A stretch of DNA of 64,000 nt from Chromera velia. Taxonomy: Eukaryota > Sar > Chromeraceae. The position numbers and the translations under genes are program-made. How positions within the stretch are numbered: the first letter of the stretch is position 1; each line of letters starts with the position of its first letter. The stretch is from contig JAHBMJ010005030.1 in NCBI GenBank assembly GCA_018398765.1, positions 62,001 to 126,000 on the forward strand, read 5' to 3'. The notes beneath the pieces are model-generated. The model made no database searches. It saw only the letters and a program-made list of their open reading frames with translations, and was not told the DNA's origin. Below are positions 43,832-55,303 of this stretch, one piece after another.

Positions 43832-44834
43832 ACTAGCCTGGCCTGTCAAAAAAGTGAGCTGGTGAAGATCACCAGGCCCGTCAAATATGCCTGGCCTGTC
43901 AAAAAATTTCTTGAGGGTTCGTGGATGCATAGCACGTCTCAGCATACCGGCCGTTAGTCCCATCAAAATAGCGTGTCCATGGCCTGTCAAAATAGCCTGG
44001 CGCAGGCTGGTTAGTGAGCTTGGCTGGCAGGCTCGCCAAAAATCCCTGGCCTGTCAAACATTTATGGCCCGTCAAATGTCCCCAGCCGGATAATTTCAAT
44101 TCCAAGGCACTCACCTTATTCGCGGCCGCGAGTCATATGGCGCGGCACGCGCAAGGCACTCACCCCGGGGGAGTCACCCATAGCGTATGGCCCGTCAAAT
44201 GTCCTCAGCCGGATAATTTGAATTCCAAGGCACTCACCCTTTTCGCGGGCGCGAGTCATATGGCGCGGCGCGCGCAAGGCACTCACCCGTATAGCGTTTG
44301 GTTAATTTTTCGCTTGCGGGACCATTTTTGGCGGTGGCTTTCCGGGGCCCCCGCGCGCCCCCGCGCCCCCCCGCGCCCCCCCGCGCGTGTGTCTAAAAAA
44401 AGGCATGCAGGCGCGTGTGGCTAAAAAAAAAAGGCTCGCCGTATTAAGTATAGTAGACTAGCCTGGCCTGTCAAAAAAAGGAGCCGGTGGAGACTGCCAG
44501 GCTCATCAAATATCCCTGGCCCGTTAAACAATAGCCCGGCCCGTCAAATATCTGTGGCCCGTCAAATATTCCTGGCCCGTCAAACATTTATGGCCCATCA
44601 AATATCCCCAGCCGGATAATTTGAATTCCAAGGCACTCACCCTTTTCGCAGGCGCAGGTCATATGGCGCGGCGCGCGCAAGGCACTCACCCGTAGCGTTT
44701 GGTTAATTTTTCGCTTGCGGGACCATTTTTGAAGGTGGCTTTCCGGGGCCCCCGCGCCCCCCCGCGCGTGTGTCTAAAAAAAGGCATGCAGGCGCGTGTG
44801 GCTAAAAAAAAAGGCTCGCCGTATTAAGTATAGT
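43832..44834. repeat. GC-rich modular repeat array with GGCCCGTCAAA motifs
   Basis: About fourteen copies of a (C/T)GGCC(C/T)GTCAAA motif occur, densest at 44505-44600 where spacing is about 18-20 bp. A longer module (CCAGCCGGATAATTT ... CAAGGCACTCACC) occurs three times (about 44088, 44206, 44607). A third module (GGTTAATTTTTCGCTTGCGG ... GGCTCGCCGTATTAAG) occurs twice (about 44300 and 44700). GTAGACTAGCCTGGCCTGTC joins copies head to tail. Non-coding. Confidence 0.85.
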
Positions 44835-45206
44835 AGAAGTCGTGCATGCATGCACACCGATACATGCAGAGATTCCAGAGAGATCGACACTATATATATA
44901 TAGCTAGCTGAAGAAGAATACAGATCGAGATTCGATCGATCCATGATCGAAAAATTATATGAATAATGTACGTACGCTGCAATATGTGGCAATGATGATC
45001 TATACATATTAATATGTCTGAACAGTTTCCTTGTCAATTCCACTGACTCCATGGATCCATGATCGAATACCCAGAGCTCGAAAGGGTTTCTTCTTGTCCT
45101 TGAGTCGGTACGCCTGTGTCCTTCTGCAATTTGCATTTTGTGGGTATGCTTTCTTGTAGTCCCACAGCAAGAGGGAAGGACGGTTTCTAACCCGAGCTCC
45201 ACGGAA
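44835..45206. other. Intergenic/upstream region of the LRR gene
   Basis: AT-rich with TATATATATAGCTAGCTAG. The LRR gene's promoter or an unfound 5' exon should be here: acceptor-like TTCTTGTAG and CCCACAG occur at about 45157-45170 in an open frame. Confidence 0.4.
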
Positions 45207-47038
45207 ATGAACAAGACAGAGGGGGACCTCTTCCTTCGGACACCAGGGCTGTTGGGCCCTGCGTGCGTCAGGCAAGAGATCGAGCAAGGAGTGCAGGACA
45301 GAGAATATCTCGACATCAAGGGAGGGGGTCTGAAGATCTTCAATGAGAGAGTGCCTATCGATCGAAACCAAGAGAGAGCCCACAAATGCCTTCTGTATCA
45401 TTTCGAAACGTTCTCTGTTGTTTCCAGAGATTCCGCTTGTGCAGGATTCCTTGAGCCCTGTGTCACCTGTGCAAGACGCATCACCCCTGGTGGACGAACT
45501 TACGTCTGCAATGCACCCACGTGTAGAGATCACGTAGCGCTCTTCTGCCAGAGATGCGTGAACGTCCGAAGAGCCCAAAACTGCCTAGGCGCCCATTTTG
45601 ACTTCTTTCAGAAACCACAGAAGGAATTGCCTGAATGGTTTCCGAAAACAGGAGCGAAAGCCCAGGAGAGCCTCTTCTGCAGTGCCTGCGCTTCTTCCTT
45701 CTACGTCACAAAGGGACTCTACTGCTGCGGCGGTATGTCCTCAAAGAAGGTCCCAAAAGGCTGTTGTGACCCTGATCAAGTCTTCTGTCGCAGGTGCTAT
45801 GCGGATCTGGTGAGCAACTCGGACCGCAGATTCGTCTCGCTAGCCCCCGTTGCGAGGGCGATGCGCAACAAAACCATCGCCCTCGTGGACCTCTGTAAAT
45901 TGGTGGCGTTGAGTCGAAAGGGAGTTCAGCTGTCCCACCAGAGCAGAATGCTGAAAGAGCATCCGGAGATTTTCTTCCTTGACGATTTGGCGGTCGAATA
46001 CGGAATGGATGAGGAAGGGAGGACGACACACATCTTCGCTCTGTCCCATGCATTCCCTAGGGGAGGACTCGGGTTTCTCGAATTCTTCATTGGCAACTTG
46101 ACGGGGTTTGCAGCTGCAGAGAGCATCACTAAGCCAGACTCTAGGCTCCTTCTGTTTTGGGATCTTTTGGCACTCGCATCGGGAGCAGGGGAATCGCCCC
46201 TGACACCCGTACACAGACGATCGCGTGCGTCAATCGATTTGCTGCACACGAGTGCACTGCTCTTTGCATCCCAACACCCCCAGGTGACCCCAATTCGGTT
46301 TTTCAGCATGCCGAGTCACCTAAAGATGGAGGTCGCAGAACTGGAAGAAAGCTTGGTTGAGTCGCCTCTGCACAGAGAGACCACACTCCCCCTAGAAGAA
46401 GAAAGAGGAAAAGACAGTTCGAGGGGGAACAAACAGCAGCAACAGCAACAGCAATTGCCGATCGCTCCCCGTGTTGTGAAGCCCCCTGTCTACTTTCGAA
46501 GGAGGAAGAGCTACCTGGAATCTTCCCTTGCAGGACAGAGAGAGGACGGACAGGTTGCGAGGATTGGTATTGGGGCAGGCGTCAGGTAGGTAGGTGGCGT
46601 GCTCTCTCTTTCTCTCATTCTTGTTATCGCTCCCCTCCTATCTTTCTCTCCTTCCTGCTCCTCTATTTGGAATTTTGTTCCGTCAAGGCCGACCTCCCTC
46701 CCGCGTGCTTATTTCCTCACAACTGCGGACATTTGACTGATTCTTAGCCAAACCGATTTCTTTGCATTATCGATTGCACTGTCTGCATTTTCATCTCTCG
46801 CAAGCACCCAGTGTCCCCGCAAAATCCCTCTTTCTTCCTTTTGCGTTCTTCTCTGTCTCTGCCTGTGCGAGTCCTTTTCCTGGTTTGCCCTCTGATCTCC
46901 TTCTGCCGTGTTTTCACTTTGATCTCTGCTCTGCACGTTTAAAAGAATGACCCTTTCCGACTGCAATCCGCACCTCTGCACAAATGGGTTTTTGTAAGGA
47001 AATCATTCTGAGCCTATGCATTGTCTCGCTCTTTTATG

Positions 47039-47092
<54 letters not shown>

Positions 47093-47094
47093 AC

Positions 47095-47170
<76 letters not shown>

Positions 47171-48796
47171 GTGTACAAGGTCTGTCTGTCTGTCTCCCTG
47201 TGCAGGTTCAACAAAGAGGCCCTCTTGGCTTCTGTGCCCCTCTCTCCCCAGATGTTCGCAGAGAGAGTGGTCTCCATGGACTCAGGGGACACCCTCGAGT
47301 TTGACGGCGGCAGAGACGGAGGGGGGGAGATCAATTTTCCCCCCTCTCCCTCGTCCTCTCGGAAGCACGTCGATGGAAACCTTCCTGAAATCCTGTGCTT
47401 CACAGAAGTTGCGTTGATCAACGCATGCAACAGGGAGAAGATTGAACTGGATGGGTTGGATCTCAGGGGGGGTCTGTCTGAGCAAATTGGGGTCTTTTTG
47501 GACTTTTCAGTGAAGGCAATTGCCAAAGCGCCCCATAAGGCGAGAGAGAGCAACAGAAGGGTATCTGGGCAGAGACGGAATTCATCCCTGCCTACTTTCT
47601 TTATCACCCACCCACTAGCAAGTCAAGGCACGTGCCCATTGCGTGAGGTCTCTCTGTGTGGGTGCAGACTGAAAGATTGTGATCTCTGCGTACTTGCCTC
47701 ACCCCTGGCGGCGTTACCCAGTCTCAAACGGCTGTTGCTTGATGGCAACCACTTCACATCTGAGGGGGTGATTGACCTTGCTCAAGCTTTCACTGACAGG
47801 GCTAAGGGTTGGGAGCCCAAGGGGGGTGCTCCGTCTCTGACACGAGACTTCAAAAGTCAGTCCACGATGTTCTCAATGGACTCACTGATGGACTTAGAAG
47901 GTGTACAGCGGAGATATTCGAAAGGGGGGGCGAAGGAATCTGAGAAAAACCTCAATGGAAGTTTGAGAGAGTTGAGCCTACAGGGGTGCAACGCTGTGGA
48001 GGATGATGCTCTGGACTCTCTGTTGGCTCTCGCTGAGAATTGTGCTCCCCTGACATTTCATCTCAACGGTACTGCCATCAACACCCTAGGCGTTCTCTCT
48101 CTCCGTCTCAGCTTTCTTCTACTCCAAGCAGGAGAGGGGAAAGATGTAGACTTATCCGATTTGGTTCTCTGTGACCCCCCTAAAAGAGACCAACGTCGCT
48201 TCTCACCCGTGTCATCATTCTCGAAAGTCGCACCAATCTATCCCCAAGTCGCACTCCTGTGTGAGTTTCTAGAACGCGTCCTCAAAAGACTCCCCCCCCC
48301 CCGACCCGACCAGAATAACCCGATGGCCAAACGAACGCTGTGGGAAAGATGGACCTTCAAACCGGAGGATATCCCCAGGCTTCAAGAAGTCTCCAAGAAA
48401 CGCCAATTTTTTGACCCCCCACTATACGACCCCTGTACGTTTGAGAATATCATCCTTGCCAGAACTGAACTGACCGACGCGGCATTGACCGTGCTTGCCC
48501 CCCGAATCGCCGCCCTACCTGCTCTGAAGGCCCTATCCTTCCGCGGGTGCACTGCCCTGACTGCAGAGGGGCTACAAGCTCTTGTACAGGCATTTAGAGA
48601 GAGGCCCGGGTACAAGGACGGGCACGGACAGCTTCTTCGTCTCTGTCTAGAGGGGTGCAAGGGAATGGGGAAGGGTGCGGTCGATCAGCTGATTCGATTG
48701 CGAAACGCGGCACCCCAAGTGGAGGTCAATCTGTTCGGAACGTCCATCAGTCAGATGGCGCTTGCCCAATTCGGTCACCCAACAGATAATGCATAG
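45207..48796 (+). CDS. Cysteine-rich plus leucine-rich-repeat protein
   Basis: Two exons, 45207-46585 and 47206-48796, join as AG|G in phase 2 to give 989 aa. Two Cys clusters occupy about residues 85-200: CVTCARR...YVCNAPTCRDH...FCQRCVNVRR...NCLGAHF, then FCSACASSF...CCGG...CCDPDQVFCRRCYADL. The C-x2-C pairs with interspersed His suggest zinc-binding folds, but I cannot assign a class. A Gln run near residue 415 marks a linker. Exon 2 has RNI-type leucine-rich repeats: PLREVSLCGCRLKDCDLCVL, SLKRLLLDGNHFTSEGVI, SLRELSLQGCNAVEDDAL, ALKALSFRGCTALTAEGL, LLRLCLEGCKGMG, each L-x-x-L-x-L-x-x-C/N. A role in protein interaction or ubiquitin-type recognition is inference. The frame is open upstream of 45207 to about 45138, so the start could lie in an earlier exon. 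Confidence 0.75.
47035..47174. repeat. Compound (AT)n(GT)n(AT)n(GT)n microsatellite in LRR gene intron
   Basis: Two alternations of TA and TG blocks just before the polypyrimidine tract and acceptor of exon 2. Confidence 0.95.
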
Positions 48797-48899
48797 ATGC
48801 GAACTTTGAAGCAAACATTGGTGGAACTCTGCGATTATTTTATCAACAGCACATTTGTGTGTTGCAAGTATGTACAGTCCAAATCTTTTGGTGAAAATG

Positions 48900-49080
48900 A
48901 ATGAACGGATGGTTGGATGAATGAATGAATGAATGAATGAATGAGAAAAGGAAGGAAGGAAGGAAGGAGTGAATGAATGAATGAATGAATGAATGGATGG
49001 ATGGATAGATGAATGAAAGAAGGAAGGAAGGAAGCAAGGAACAAACAAACGAACGAATCAATGAATGAATGAATCATCAT
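48900..49080. repeat. (GAAT)n/(GGAA)n microsatellite
   Basis: Tetranucleotide array following the LRR gene, with GGAA and GGAT interruptions. Confidence 0.95.
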
Positions 49081-49130
49081 TGACTGATGATGAAGGAAGT
49101 GAATTTTGTGAATGAATTTTGCGGGCCCAG

Positions 49131-49353
49131 CAAAAAATGTTAGAAAAGTGATAGAAAAATTGTTACAAAAGTGATAGAAAACTGATAAAAAAGTGATAGA
49201 AATTAATGTTAGAAAAGTTGTTAGAAAAGTGATAGAAAAGTGATAGAAATTTGGACCCCTATTTTCTATCACTTTTCTATTTAAATCTATCATACAGTTT
49301 TCTATCAGTTTTCTAACAACTTTTCTATCACTTTTCTAATATTTTTTGCAGAG
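49131..49353. mobile_element. AT-rich foldback element built of GTGATAGAAAA units
   Basis: The left arm (49131-49251) begins GCAAAAAATGTTAGAAAAG and the right arm ends CTTTTCTAATATTTTTTGC; the arms are imperfect reverse complements around a centre near 49255. Each arm is itself a tandem of TTAGAAAAGTGATAGAAAA-like units. The transcript would form a hairpin of roughly 100 bp. No coding content. Confidence 0.7.
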
Positions 49354-49432
49354 GGGGCGACCTCTACAAGATAAAACGGCAACAGTGCTCATGCAAGGGC
49401 ACCAATAAATCATTTATCGCTTATCACTTATG

Positions 49433-52331
49433 TGTGGAGTCCTACCCTGTGGCGCCGCCCTCTGGACCCTCGAATGCGCTGCATCTGAATGAGCTCGCGT
49501 GCCGACGCCAGGCTCCGCCGCCACGCTTTGCTTCGTACGTGTCGCACGCGTTGATCAAAGTTGTTGAAGTCGAGTCTAACCTTCGTACTTAAACAACAAG
49601 ATACACCCAACTAGTTGGGTGAGTGCCTCGGGGGGCCCTTTAGGGGGCCCGCAAATATTTGATTGATGCACACCATCGGGGGCTTGGGCATGTCTTGTGC
49701 AGGTGCATGCATGCATGGGGCGGAGGCCACGGCAACGCGTATAAAGTATACTTTTCGGGAGCGTGCGAGCATGCACTTGCAACTCCGTACGAGTTACTTG
49801 AGGGGCACGTATGTGCAAAGTAATTAAGGTATTAGGTACATGCGATCGCGGCTCCGTGCGAGTTGTTTGAGGGGCAGATTTTGAAATTCGGGCGACACCG
49901 TGACGGACAAAGATAGAAGCGACCCCCCCCCCCAAAATGAAAAAATACGTTATGTGAGTGCGTGCGATTTTAGGGCCTCTCGGCTGATCTCAGTAGCGCT
50001 GAGCTATTCAAGCAACATATCACTTGAGCAACGGATAGCATCATTTGAGTCTGATGTCTGTTTATCATAGATCAGGAGTCTGAAACTCTGAGAGAGAGGA
50101 ACAGAGAGAAACATAAGTAGAAATTGTGCAATGATAGAATGTACCCAGCTGATTGGAATCCCAGATCGCTCTAGAGCTAAACCTTCTGTAAACTGTTGCC
50201 TGAATGAGTGTTGTTTACGTTCTTTCTCCAGATCTTCCCCAGGGTTCTTATTCTTGCTTTACCTTCGGTCTGGATGCCACAAGGCGGCTGGACAGGAGGG
50301 ATAAAACATTGTGGTGAACGCAGCTCAGCTCGATGAGTGTCGACTCTCGTGTACCTTCTGTGATGGAGATCAGATCTTCCTTTTACGCAACAGTTGAAAA
50401 CCGATTGCAACGATACGGGCACGGTCAGGCAAAGACCGTGAGTGGGGGAATTCAGCGTCCCCTTGCGTCCCAAGCTGTCCGAAGCCCTCTTTTCGAGATT
50501 ATTGTGGTACACTAGGAAGTTGGGGTGGCGTTCTTGATTGGAGAAGTAGATCGGAGACCTCTGTATAGAACCGATCGTGGAGATGTTGCTTAGTGTTGCT
50601 TGGACTTTGGAGTGACTCCATCTCATAGAGATTGCCGTCTACGAGTGCATCACAAATGAAACGGCCAGTAAATTGCTTCTTTTGCTTGCTATTCTGTGAG
50701 TGTATGACTAGTTCTGTACCTGATCGATCGGAACCGGCATGTGCATGTCTGGCGTTGACTCTGCTGTTTGCTGCGTACGTGTCTGCATATGAACGACTGT
50801 CCGCATATGGTCTGACTCTGTCAGGTGGTGTGTGCGCTTATTCACGGTGGTTGGCACCTTTGTGCGATAATCCTTTTGTGTTGAAATGATGCGAAAGGTA
50901 TGGGTGCTTAGCATGCAGGAGGCTGAGTGTGCCACGGCCCTACGACCACTCCATCCATTATGTACACACGTACATGAAGTCGTCAGGACTTCCCTCCAAG
51001 AGAGCGGAGCTGAGAAAGTTCTTTTTGCTACACAATAAGAAGCTGTCTGAAGTTGAGGAGACTTACACTTTCGATCTTAATGTTAAACCAGGAGGCATCG
51101 GACGTATTTGGTGCTCATGAGGGAACGGCAGGCCTGAAGTATGAAAAGTTAAGTGTGTGACTGCTACCGCGTGGCTGGGTTCTCCTGTGATAGGTTGATG
51201 TATCCCGGTTAGCAGTTGTACCATTTCTCTCGACTAACAGTGAGAAGGTGGAAGGATTTAAAGCTGGTGATGGCTGCTCATGAAGCAAACGATCGAACAA
51301 TCGGAGCAATGCACCCCGAGGAGTGAGGTTGTGATAGGGGGTTCTGGAGTCACTTTGTTTCGCATAGTAGCTTAGTGAGAATGAGGATGAACGGCACGCA
51401 AATAAGCTTGCAGGAAACCGTGAGTAGAGCAGTGTGTAGCTGTACCTTTTTCTTTTCTTTCCATCCCTTTGCAGCTGTTAACAATTCGTTGACGCCGAGT
51501 TGGACACATACGTATGGGCATCGTACTCCTAAACTGGCTGGTGCTGGAGACCCACAACCCTGATCGAGTCTTCCGGTCAACGATGTACACAGACGCTGGA
51601 CAGATGCTTTTATTGATACCAGCAGTATCTGCGTTACCGCCGTTATGCGCCCATCTCTGGATGATCTTAGACTTGTGAGCACGCCTCACACATCGTGGTG
51701 TTTTGAGATCGTTCTGAGTGTACGTACGGAGGTGATTTGCGTGGCTCCCCGGAGATTTTGGACACGGATGCCATCGAGATAAAGTTCTTGAAGCTCTAAT
51801 GACATCTATGGTGACTTGGATGAGATCGACTTCGGGCATTGAAGCGCATGCTTGACCTGTTCTTTCATTTATCGCGAGGACGCGATTTCCTTGTCCATGG
51901 CCGGGGGGATCTGTAGAGTCCTACCCTGTGGCGCCGCCCTCTGGACCCTCGCATGCGCTGTACCTGAATGAGCCCGCGTGCCAACGCCAGGCTCCGCCGC
52001 CACGTTTTGCTTCATACGTATTGCGCGCGTCGGTCAAAGTTGTTGAAGTCGAGTCTGACCTTTGTATTTAAGCAACATGTCACTCGAACAACGGATAGCA
52101 TCGTTTGAGTCTGATGTCTGTTTATCATAGATTGGGAGTCTGAGACTCTGAGAGAGAGGAACAGAGAGAAGTATAAGTAAAAATTATGCAATGATAGAAT
52201 GAACTCTTCTGTAAACTGTTGCCTGAATGAGTGTTGCTCACGTTCCTTCTCTAGATCTTCCCCAGGGTTCTTGTCCTCGCTTTACTTTCTGTCTGAACGC
52301 CACAAGGCGGCTGGACAGGAGGGACAAAGCA
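49433..52331. mobile_element. Short LTR retrotransposon lacking visible gag-pol
   Basis: The 3' LTR is 51912-52331 (420 bp), running TGTAGAGTCC to ACAAAGCA. The 5' LTR is 49433-50308 in two parts (49433-49597 and 50007-50308), interrupted by a family-F element. Directly after the 5' LTR, TTGTGGTGAACGC offers a TGG-starting primer-binding site. GGCCGGGGGGATC before the 3' LTR is a polypurine tract. The 1.6-kb interior has only short frames, none with protease, reverse transcriptase or integrase motifs. It therefore resembles a TRIM/LARD-type non-autonomous element. Target duplication is not clear (TTATG versus TATAT). Confidence 0.8.
49598..50006 (+). mobile_element. Intact family-F element inserted in the 5' LTR
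   Basis: Absent from the 3' LTR, and flanked by TTAAACAACA and TTCAAGCAACA, which are copies of the target. It begins with the 18-bp perfect palindrome CACCCAACTAGTTGGGTG (49604-49621) and ends near CTCAGTAGCGCTGAGC. The interior contains two copies of a GGCTCCGTGCGAGTTG(T/C)TTGAGGGGC-like unit (about 49779 and 49849) and a C run. Matches 40392-42733 in reverse complement. Confidence 0.8.
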
Positions 52332-53290
52332 TATATATCAATATTATTAATTCAATAATCATTAACAGATTAAGTTTACAAGTTTGCAATTTATGCGACT
52401 AGAAGTGGAGCGGCTTAGTACACTGCCATAAAAATTAGACTAGGTACGTTCAACCTAGGGTTTGACTCTATAGGTTTAACTTGGGTTTTGCATATGTGCG
52501 TCCACAGGGAGTTCTCTACAAAAAATTTAGTAAAAAATATTAGTGTATTGAATTATTAATTTTATTATAAAAGTGATAAAAAAATGAAAGTTTAAAGTGG
52601 TATACAACTACTAAGAATGAATTTGAAATTTAAAGTCTCATTTTTTGTCTAATTTATTCTAACTTTACTATCATTCTAGAACGTGAGACCTCCATGGCTC
52701 AGTGCAGAACGCCCCAAAGAAACTGCACAAACTGCATGCGGCTTGCAATAAGATCCTTCAACTTTGGTGTGGCGCCATTCACAGAGAGACCGTCAGCTTT
52801 ACGGTCACTCATACCGCAACATCGAACGAGACAGTTGCATGAATTGTGACAATGCGAACATTTTGCCTGCATGTTCCCGTTCTCGCGTTGCTTGTATATG
52901 CAAGATCGTGCTTGCCTCCGAATCAGCCAGCACCAAGTCACACATACATACAGGCATGTTACAAGCATTCAAACATCACCCGGCAGCAGCAACACTCTGA
53001 ACTCTCAACTAATCACTGAAGCCTATGGTACTGTCTAGACAAGGGAGAAAAGTGGAAGAAAAACGCGAAGAACAGCGAGGGAAAAGAGAAAAGATAAGAG
53101 CATGTGCGGAGCGCTTTCTCACCCCGACACTTTCTCTCTCCCTCTACCAGCCCTCTTCATTTCCTCACTCCGTCCGTCCATCTGACCGGATGACTTCTCG
53201 AAAAAGCCATTCGTAAGACCGACAGGCAGACAAAGGGACTGGCAAGCACACAAACAGACCAAAAGGAAGGAAGAAAGACAAACAGACCGA

Positions 53291-53321
<31 letters not shown>

Positions 53322-53960
53322 GAAGGAAGGAAGGGAAGGAAGGGAAGGAAGGAAGGAAGGAAGGAAGGAAGGAAGAAAGAAAGAAAGAAAGAAAAGAAAG
53401 AAAGAAAGAAAGAAAGAAAAAAAGAAAGAAAAGAAAGAAAAGAAGAAAAGAAAGAAAGACAGAAAGAAAGAAAGAAAGAAAGAAAGAAAGGCAAACAGAT
53501 CGACTTCACTGTCTCTGGCAGGTAGGTACACAGGCGGACCCATTGACAAATTCCTTCCTCGTGTTTTCCTTTCTTTTGTTCAGTTAAGACCATGCTCCCT
53601 TATTGTCTCTCTCTCAGAACGTTTTCCTCCTTCCAAGACAATTAATTCAATGAGAGCCTCTAAAACACAAATGAGCAGGCCCTGTTGACAAGAGAGAAAA
53701 AGAAGAGAGAGCCCCCTTCGTCAAACAAGAGGGGCAGGCAGGCACCTCATGGATGGGAGGATTCGTTCAAGATCATGATCTGTCTGTCTGTCTGCTTTTC
53801 TTGTTCTTGGCGGGCGGCTTTCAAGAGGACGTCGGAGTCGTTTGCGAACTCAATCGAAGTTGTCCGATACATTCGTGTGGAGGCTGTCTTTCTGCTTCGT
53901 TCCTGCCTGTGCACGCTTTGTGTCTCAAGAAGGCGGCGGCCATACAGTGATGCATGCTTC
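52332..53960. other. Intergenic with purine-rich microsatellite
   Basis: AT-rich to 52680. A minus-strand frame at 52699-52800 (ATPKLKDLIASRMQFVQFLW then stop) looks like a terminal exon, but no partner exon was found. (GAAA)n/(GGAA)n arrays fill 53291-53490. The remainder is the 3' flank of the aromatic-repeat gene. Confidence 0.45.
53291..53490. repeat. (GAAA)n/(GGAA)n microsatellite
   Basis: About 200 bp of all-purine tetranucleotide repeats on the plus strand. Confidence 0.95.
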
Positions 53961-55263
53961 TTAACGGCCCGTACGATGGAAGGACACGACCTCCGTTCCA
54001 CGGGTCAGACCACGGGGGGTGCCCGTCTCTCCAAGGCGGCGACGGCCGTACCAGCCCCAGCGGCGGCGCCAGCCCCAAGGGCGGTAGCCGTAGCCGTATC
54101 CCCAGCCGCCGCGCCAGCCCCAGGGACGGTAGCCGTACAGCTGACGGTGCTCTGCACAGACAAGCAACGGGAAATGAAGGAGTGAACACTTCAAGAAACC
54201 TACAGAGTGTTTGAAATGCTTTCGGCTTTTCTAGTGGAAGAGACAAGCATGGTAATTCAAAAGGTTGAGTGAAAGGCAAAGCAAAGCGTCTCCGCAGACG
54301 GAATGTCAATTGAGAAAAAAGGTGTAGATGCAGATGGAGGCTCATCCGGAAGAAGATGCACCCCAGCGAGACCTCACGCGACTCCTAAAAAACTTCGACA
54401 CAAAAAGAAACGTCAACCACACAGGCACACGCCCACACACACATGAACTCGAGACAGACACAGAGGGTTGGGAAAAGAAAGAAAGGAACCAGGGAACACC
54501 AACCTCCACTCTCATCCATCTGTTCAGGTTGCTCGTTGTCTTGCATCTCCGTCACACCTGCAGACGGATAGAAGAGAACAGATCGAGACACCAGACTCCA
54601 GAGAGGAAATGAAGGGGAGACAGAACCTAATACACTGCTCAGCGAAACTTCCAGAGAGGTACGCATGTCCGTGCCGGGAGGTTGCAAGCAGGCGGCCACA
54701 GACAAAAGAAATAGTGCACCCAGGGGAAGTCACAACACTCTTGGCAAGGTTACTCTCTCAACACACGAGACCAACTGACCTTCCTGCTGATGTTCCTGCA
54801 TGTTCTCGTCACCGCTCTCGGAGGCCTGCTCGTGTTCGTTGTCGTTCCCGCTCTCTCCAAGGCGGCGACGGCCGTACCAGCCCCAGCGGCGGCGCCAGCC
54901 CCAAGGGCGGTAGCCGTAGCCGTATCCCCAGCCGCCGCGCCAGCCCCAGGGGCGGTAGCCGTACAGCTGACGGTGCTCTGCATGAATGAGAGAGCGGACA
55001 GTGGGGAGCGTACGCGTCAAGAGAGCTGGGGAGACGTCCGAAGGCCTTTGGTTCTCTCCGCTCAAAACAGACAGACACTGATGACGAATCACACAGACTT
55101 TCCATGTATGTGTGCAGTGACGCACGCGACCACGAATACGTGTAGCAACGCTCAAGCGTGAAAAGGGCAAAAAGACTTCGGGACCGGCATCGAAGCAAAA
55201 ATTCAGAAGGCCGAACGAATGAAGAGGCAAAGAGAAAGACACATCCGCAAACATCCGTGCGCG

Positions 55264-55303
<40 letters not shown>

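Noticed and set aside
43832-44620. Possible CRISPR-like spaced array
   Set aside because: The units are degenerate, spacing is irregular, there are no unique spacers of constant length, and the sequence is from a eukaryotic nuclear genome.
50309-51911. Gag-pol in the LTR element interior
   Set aside because: No frame is long enough and no protease, reverse transcriptase or integrase motif was seen on either strand.
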